Shown: positions 1 through 64,000 of the stretch, one piece after another
Layout of the letters: each line of letters opens with the position of its first letter
How positions within the stretch are numbered: the stretch's first letter is position 1
Assembly: GCF_014805685.1 (NCBI RefSeq)
Contig: NC_060902.1
Coordinates: 1,279,645-1,343,644 of the forward strand
DNA length: 64,000 bases
Reading direction: 5' to 3'
From: Silurus meridionalis
Lineage: Eukaryota; Chordata; Actinopteri; Siluriformes; Siluridae
Notes under the pieces: model-generated
Databases searched by the model: none
Seen by the model: the letters and a program-made list of their open reading frames with translations, nothing else
What the model was told of the DNA's origin: nothing
Program-made: the position numbers and the translations under genes

Positions 1-1294
1 TTAACAAGACCAGTATTTTAAAAGACTTGTCTGTCTTGTCCGTTTCCATCTTTCTTTCCTATGAGTTTTAGTGCGTTTGTTTTCCACCCATCAACCAATC
101 AGTGCACGAGTTTCCGGGGCACAGATTTTTATTTCTTTATTTTTTACCCACTAACGGATGATAAAAAAAAAAGATCTATAACTATACATCTTCCTATAAT
201 CTCTCTCTCTCTGTTTATCAATTAATTTAGTTGCTCACTTATCCACATATCAATCCGTTCATCCATTCTTTCTTCTCTTACATGATATACACTGTTCTTT
301 TCAGCACAAACCTGAAAAACGCTGCCAATTTTTAAACAATTGCATGTGAAAACCTTCTCAGACAGATAATTACGTTATCAAAATCGAACTACTTTCCACA
401 AATTCCACTCCGTGTATTTACACAGGTGTCGTACACACTGAGCTCTTAGACGTGTTCGATCCAGGATGTTTAAACTAATCCAGGTAAAGATGTTTTGAGG
501 AAAAAAATTCACATTATACTATTTAACCTATTTACAGATTAACACTTTATTAGAAACAGACACAAAATCCCTTGAGATTTGATTCATAAACCAAGGTCAA
601 GACATTTTTTTGCTTTATATTTTCTATTGAATTATCAGTCATCTTTTGGTTCCTTCCTTCATTCTAATAGAAATCTGATACAAAATGTACTCAAATGTTT
701 CTAAAAACCGAATTAGTTTTAACCCAATGAGAAAGAGAGGAAAAAAAAACCACATCAGGATTCTTGTCTTTCATTTGCTCGCCTGTTTGTTCTCTAATCA
801 GCGGATTTCCCATAATGACCCCCAAACTGTAAGGTGTCACCACGCTCTTCCAGAAAGCTGCAATTTGAAAGGCATCTCCAGGACGTCCTGGCATTCCAGT
901 TTCGGTGCGTGTAGATGTTTGCGAGCTGAGCTCTGCTCTTCAAAAGCCACCAAGCCTGCAATTAGAGCTCGTAAACAGAGAGCCGTGAGCGTGGCGTGAC
1001 GTGACGGAGAGAATGAGACCCAAACTACAGGCCCTGGTGTGGTGGCTGGAACACAAAGCCTGAGTCTTTCTCATGCTTTGAGAAAAACGAACATGAAAGG
1101 GTGGAAGATGTTTCACAAATGACATCCTGTTTGTGTTTTGCACGTTGAAGTTTATCCCTAAACATTAGTCACAGTTTGGGTCTTTTGCTCGCCTTTTCAA
1201 CCCCACCAACATCATTATCTTCAGCATTAAAGCACTGAAAGGAGGTGACGACCTGCTAAAGAGTGTAATAAAAGCTCTGTGTGTTTTGTTGCAG
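1..1294. other. intron upstream of exon 1, nothing recognised
   Basis: AT-rich with no EMI-like coding segment on the + strand. Short open frames on both strands lack family motifs. Confidence 0.5.
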
Positions 1295-62108
<60,814 letters not shown>

Positions 62109-62150
<42 letters not shown>

Positions 62151-62287
62151 GAAGCAGCAGATCTGTTCTTCCTCTGGGGCTTCACTCACCTGCTTCATCT
62201 CTGCATGTGGAGGACTGTGAGGGACAACACACACGTCACGCTGAGAAGCCATTCGTCATGTGTGTGTTCTGTGAGCTGCACTGACGA

Positions 62288-62325
<38 letters not shown>

Positions 62326-62385
62326 CACTTTAACCCACATTTTTGTGTTTTATAGACTTTTGTTGTAGGATCAGCAACTTCTTGT

Positions 62386-62432
<47 letters not shown>

Positions 62433-63490
62433 CAGGACACTTGAATTTATGATGTTTCTGATTTCTGATCGTTATATTTGTTATATGCATTTCATTTCTT
62501 TCTTATGACATAAGAGATCAAGACCGTTTTCTCTTGATCTTCACAAACATTGTTTCCTTGTGTTCTAGTGTATTCAGCATCAGCGCAGCATCATGGAGAA
62601 CATTCATTCGGTCTCAAGTCGAACACCGAAAAAATTAAGTACCGACCACGAGGAAACAATGTTTATGTTGAGATCACGAGAAATAAAGAAATATTTTAAT
62701 GTTTGGCCTCTTAGGGCTTCTGTAGTTACTCGTTCCCACACACACAGAGTTACCTGGAACTTAAATCCACCAGAGTGATTAGTTTTTGGGCACGTTTGGT
62801 GTCAAGAATTGGTTCCTATCCCTTTTTTTTGGAGTGAGGATATGAAGCTAACGAGGCTACCAAGTAAAACAGAAGATACACACGTGTCAAAAGTATGCAG
62901 ACTGCACATCTAAATTGCGAGCGTCCCATCACGCTGCATCAGGACTATGCATCTATTTAAAACAATAAATAATGAAGAAGGAAAAATGTCTGCCTGATTC
63001 CTCACACTGAAGCAGGATGGTGTAGAAAGTGGAAGCTGTTTCTCAGACCAACACCAACAGCATTAAACCTTCTCTTACTGGCCAGCGTCTTGAGCAGCTC
63101 CTGCAGGGTTCCTCTAGCTGGGATGGAACCTCTAAAATCTATAGATAAAAAATAGAATCTGTAACGAGCAGATGGAAGTAAACACAGTCGTGTGTATTAG
63201 AAGAGCATTAGGTTTATTTCATGGTGCTAATTTGCTTGTATTGAATTTATAATCAGCAGTTATGTACTATAATAATAATGATAATAATAATAATAATAAT
63301 AATAATACTGCAGTGGCCTTATTTAAGGCCTGATCTCAAGGGTGATGTATTTATATATGATGGACATGTACATGTTTTTTTTTAAAGAATGTTGTATTGA
63401 TGTGATTAAAAACAAAACAAAACTGAAATCCTAAGCGCCGGATTGTGTCATTTATTTATTTTTAAATGAAAATAAAACTTATTAAAAAAA
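62109..63490 (+). other. megf6: probable megf6 3' UTR
   Basis: No further coding sequence. Contains three (CA)n tracts (62111-62149, 62290-62325, 62391-62428) and an (AAT)n tract near 63271-63305. AATAAA at 63471-63476 is the best polyadenylation signal, followed by an A-rich stretch. An earlier AATAAA near 62965 could give a shorter form. The end is inferred. Confidence 0.55.
63471..63476 (+). terminator. candidate polyadenylation signal AATAAA
   Basis: Canonical hexamer about 1.36 kb after the stop codon and about 10 bases before a genomic A-run, which could also have misled cDNA priming. Confidence 0.45.
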
Positions 63491-63499
63491 AAAAAGCAG

Positions 63500-64000
63500 A
63501 GGAGACGAAACATTCAGTCATTAATATTTTATCATTTCCATTTCAGAGATACTGAAGCTGTACAGATCTAAATTCCAATTCAAGCACAATGCAGTTAGCA
63601 ATGCCTGCCAATGAAAGTTTAAAAAAAAAATAAAAATAAAAAACAAAGGCCGAAAGTGATCACATCCATGTTCTATGTATATATGTACAAAGGTCAAACT
63701 ATATACAGATATCTGTCTGGACGTACAGTATCGCTCCACGCACAGGTGGAAAACGTAAGCTTGGCGTTTGTATACATTATACAGAGTTCTTTAAAATGCA
63801 TAATCAGTGCAAATAGATGCTCATCATCATCATCATCTCAGGGCAATGAAGAATCCCTCTCCTTTATTCCCTCTGAACGTAAAAAATAATTTAAAGATGC
63901 TTTAGAAGCAGATTTCAGATCATCACAATCAGCCATGTGCTTAATCTTATAATTATAAAAACAAACAAAAGCGTTTCATGTGGAAAATTTAAAGCACTGT
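63500..64000. other. unassigned sequence after megf6
   Basis: AT-rich, no convincing coding frame. Could be the 3' UTR of a convergent gene on the minus strand, as the mammalian neighbour of MEGF6 (ARHGEF16) is convergent, but nothing visible here proves it. Confidence 0.25.

Noticed and set aside
63521..63739. Minus-strand open frame near the right edge as a gene
   Set aside because: 72 codons, AT-rich, no motif; more likely untranslated or intergenic sequence.

Overview
The window is intronic and exonic DNA of a ray-finned fish (teleost). It carries GT-AG introns, long (TG)n/(CA)n microsatellites, several Tc1/mariner families, tRNA-derived SINEs, an RTE-like LINE and hAT elements with Tol2-like ends. 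I cannot prove the species. A siluriform (catfish) would fit the repeat flavour, but that is only a guess.

One protein-coding gene spans almost the whole window on the + strand: megf6 (multiple EGF-like domains 6). I could place 37 coding exons from 1295 to 62108. In order they encode the end of an EMI domain, one EGF module, a run of nine EGF modules (several calcium-binding), an acidic cysteine-free linker, 24 eight-cysteine laminin/MEGF-type EGF repeats and a short tail ending in TAG at 62108. The signal peptide and first part of the EMI domain lie upstream of base 1. Every internal exon is in phase 1-1, and the inferred splices join without frame loss except at three exons that are 1, 2 and 2 bases short (exons 8, 30 and 31).

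Layout. 1-28276: three sparse coding segments in long introns filled with transposon remnants (mariner-type, Tc1 families, SINEs, RTE-like 3' ends, a fold-back MITE). 28277-40395: EGF/cbEGF exons and the acidic linker, plus an RTE-like LINE with a broken reverse transcriptase (28625-29925) and a decayed Tc1 element (30788-32065). 40994-48374: dense cluster of eight-cysteine EGF exons. 48446-59644: introns 28 and 34 hold two nearly identical ~4-kb elements in opposite orientation, flanking exons 29-34. 59775-62108: last exons, then a CA-rich 3' UTR to about 63490.

The most unusual structure is that pair of 4-kb elements (48446-52670 and 55397-59367). Each has Tol2/hAT-like ends (CAGAGGTGG...) and probable 8-bp target duplications, carries no transposase, and contains about a dozen tRNA-like (A-box/B-box) units, including a tandem array with a period near 190 bp. 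As an inverted pair inside one transcript they could fold into a stem enclosing exons 29-34, the same segment that holds the two adjacent frameshifted exons. A second pattern is that about 14 of the 36 acceptor sites have a (TG)n tract where a polypyrimidine tract is expected.
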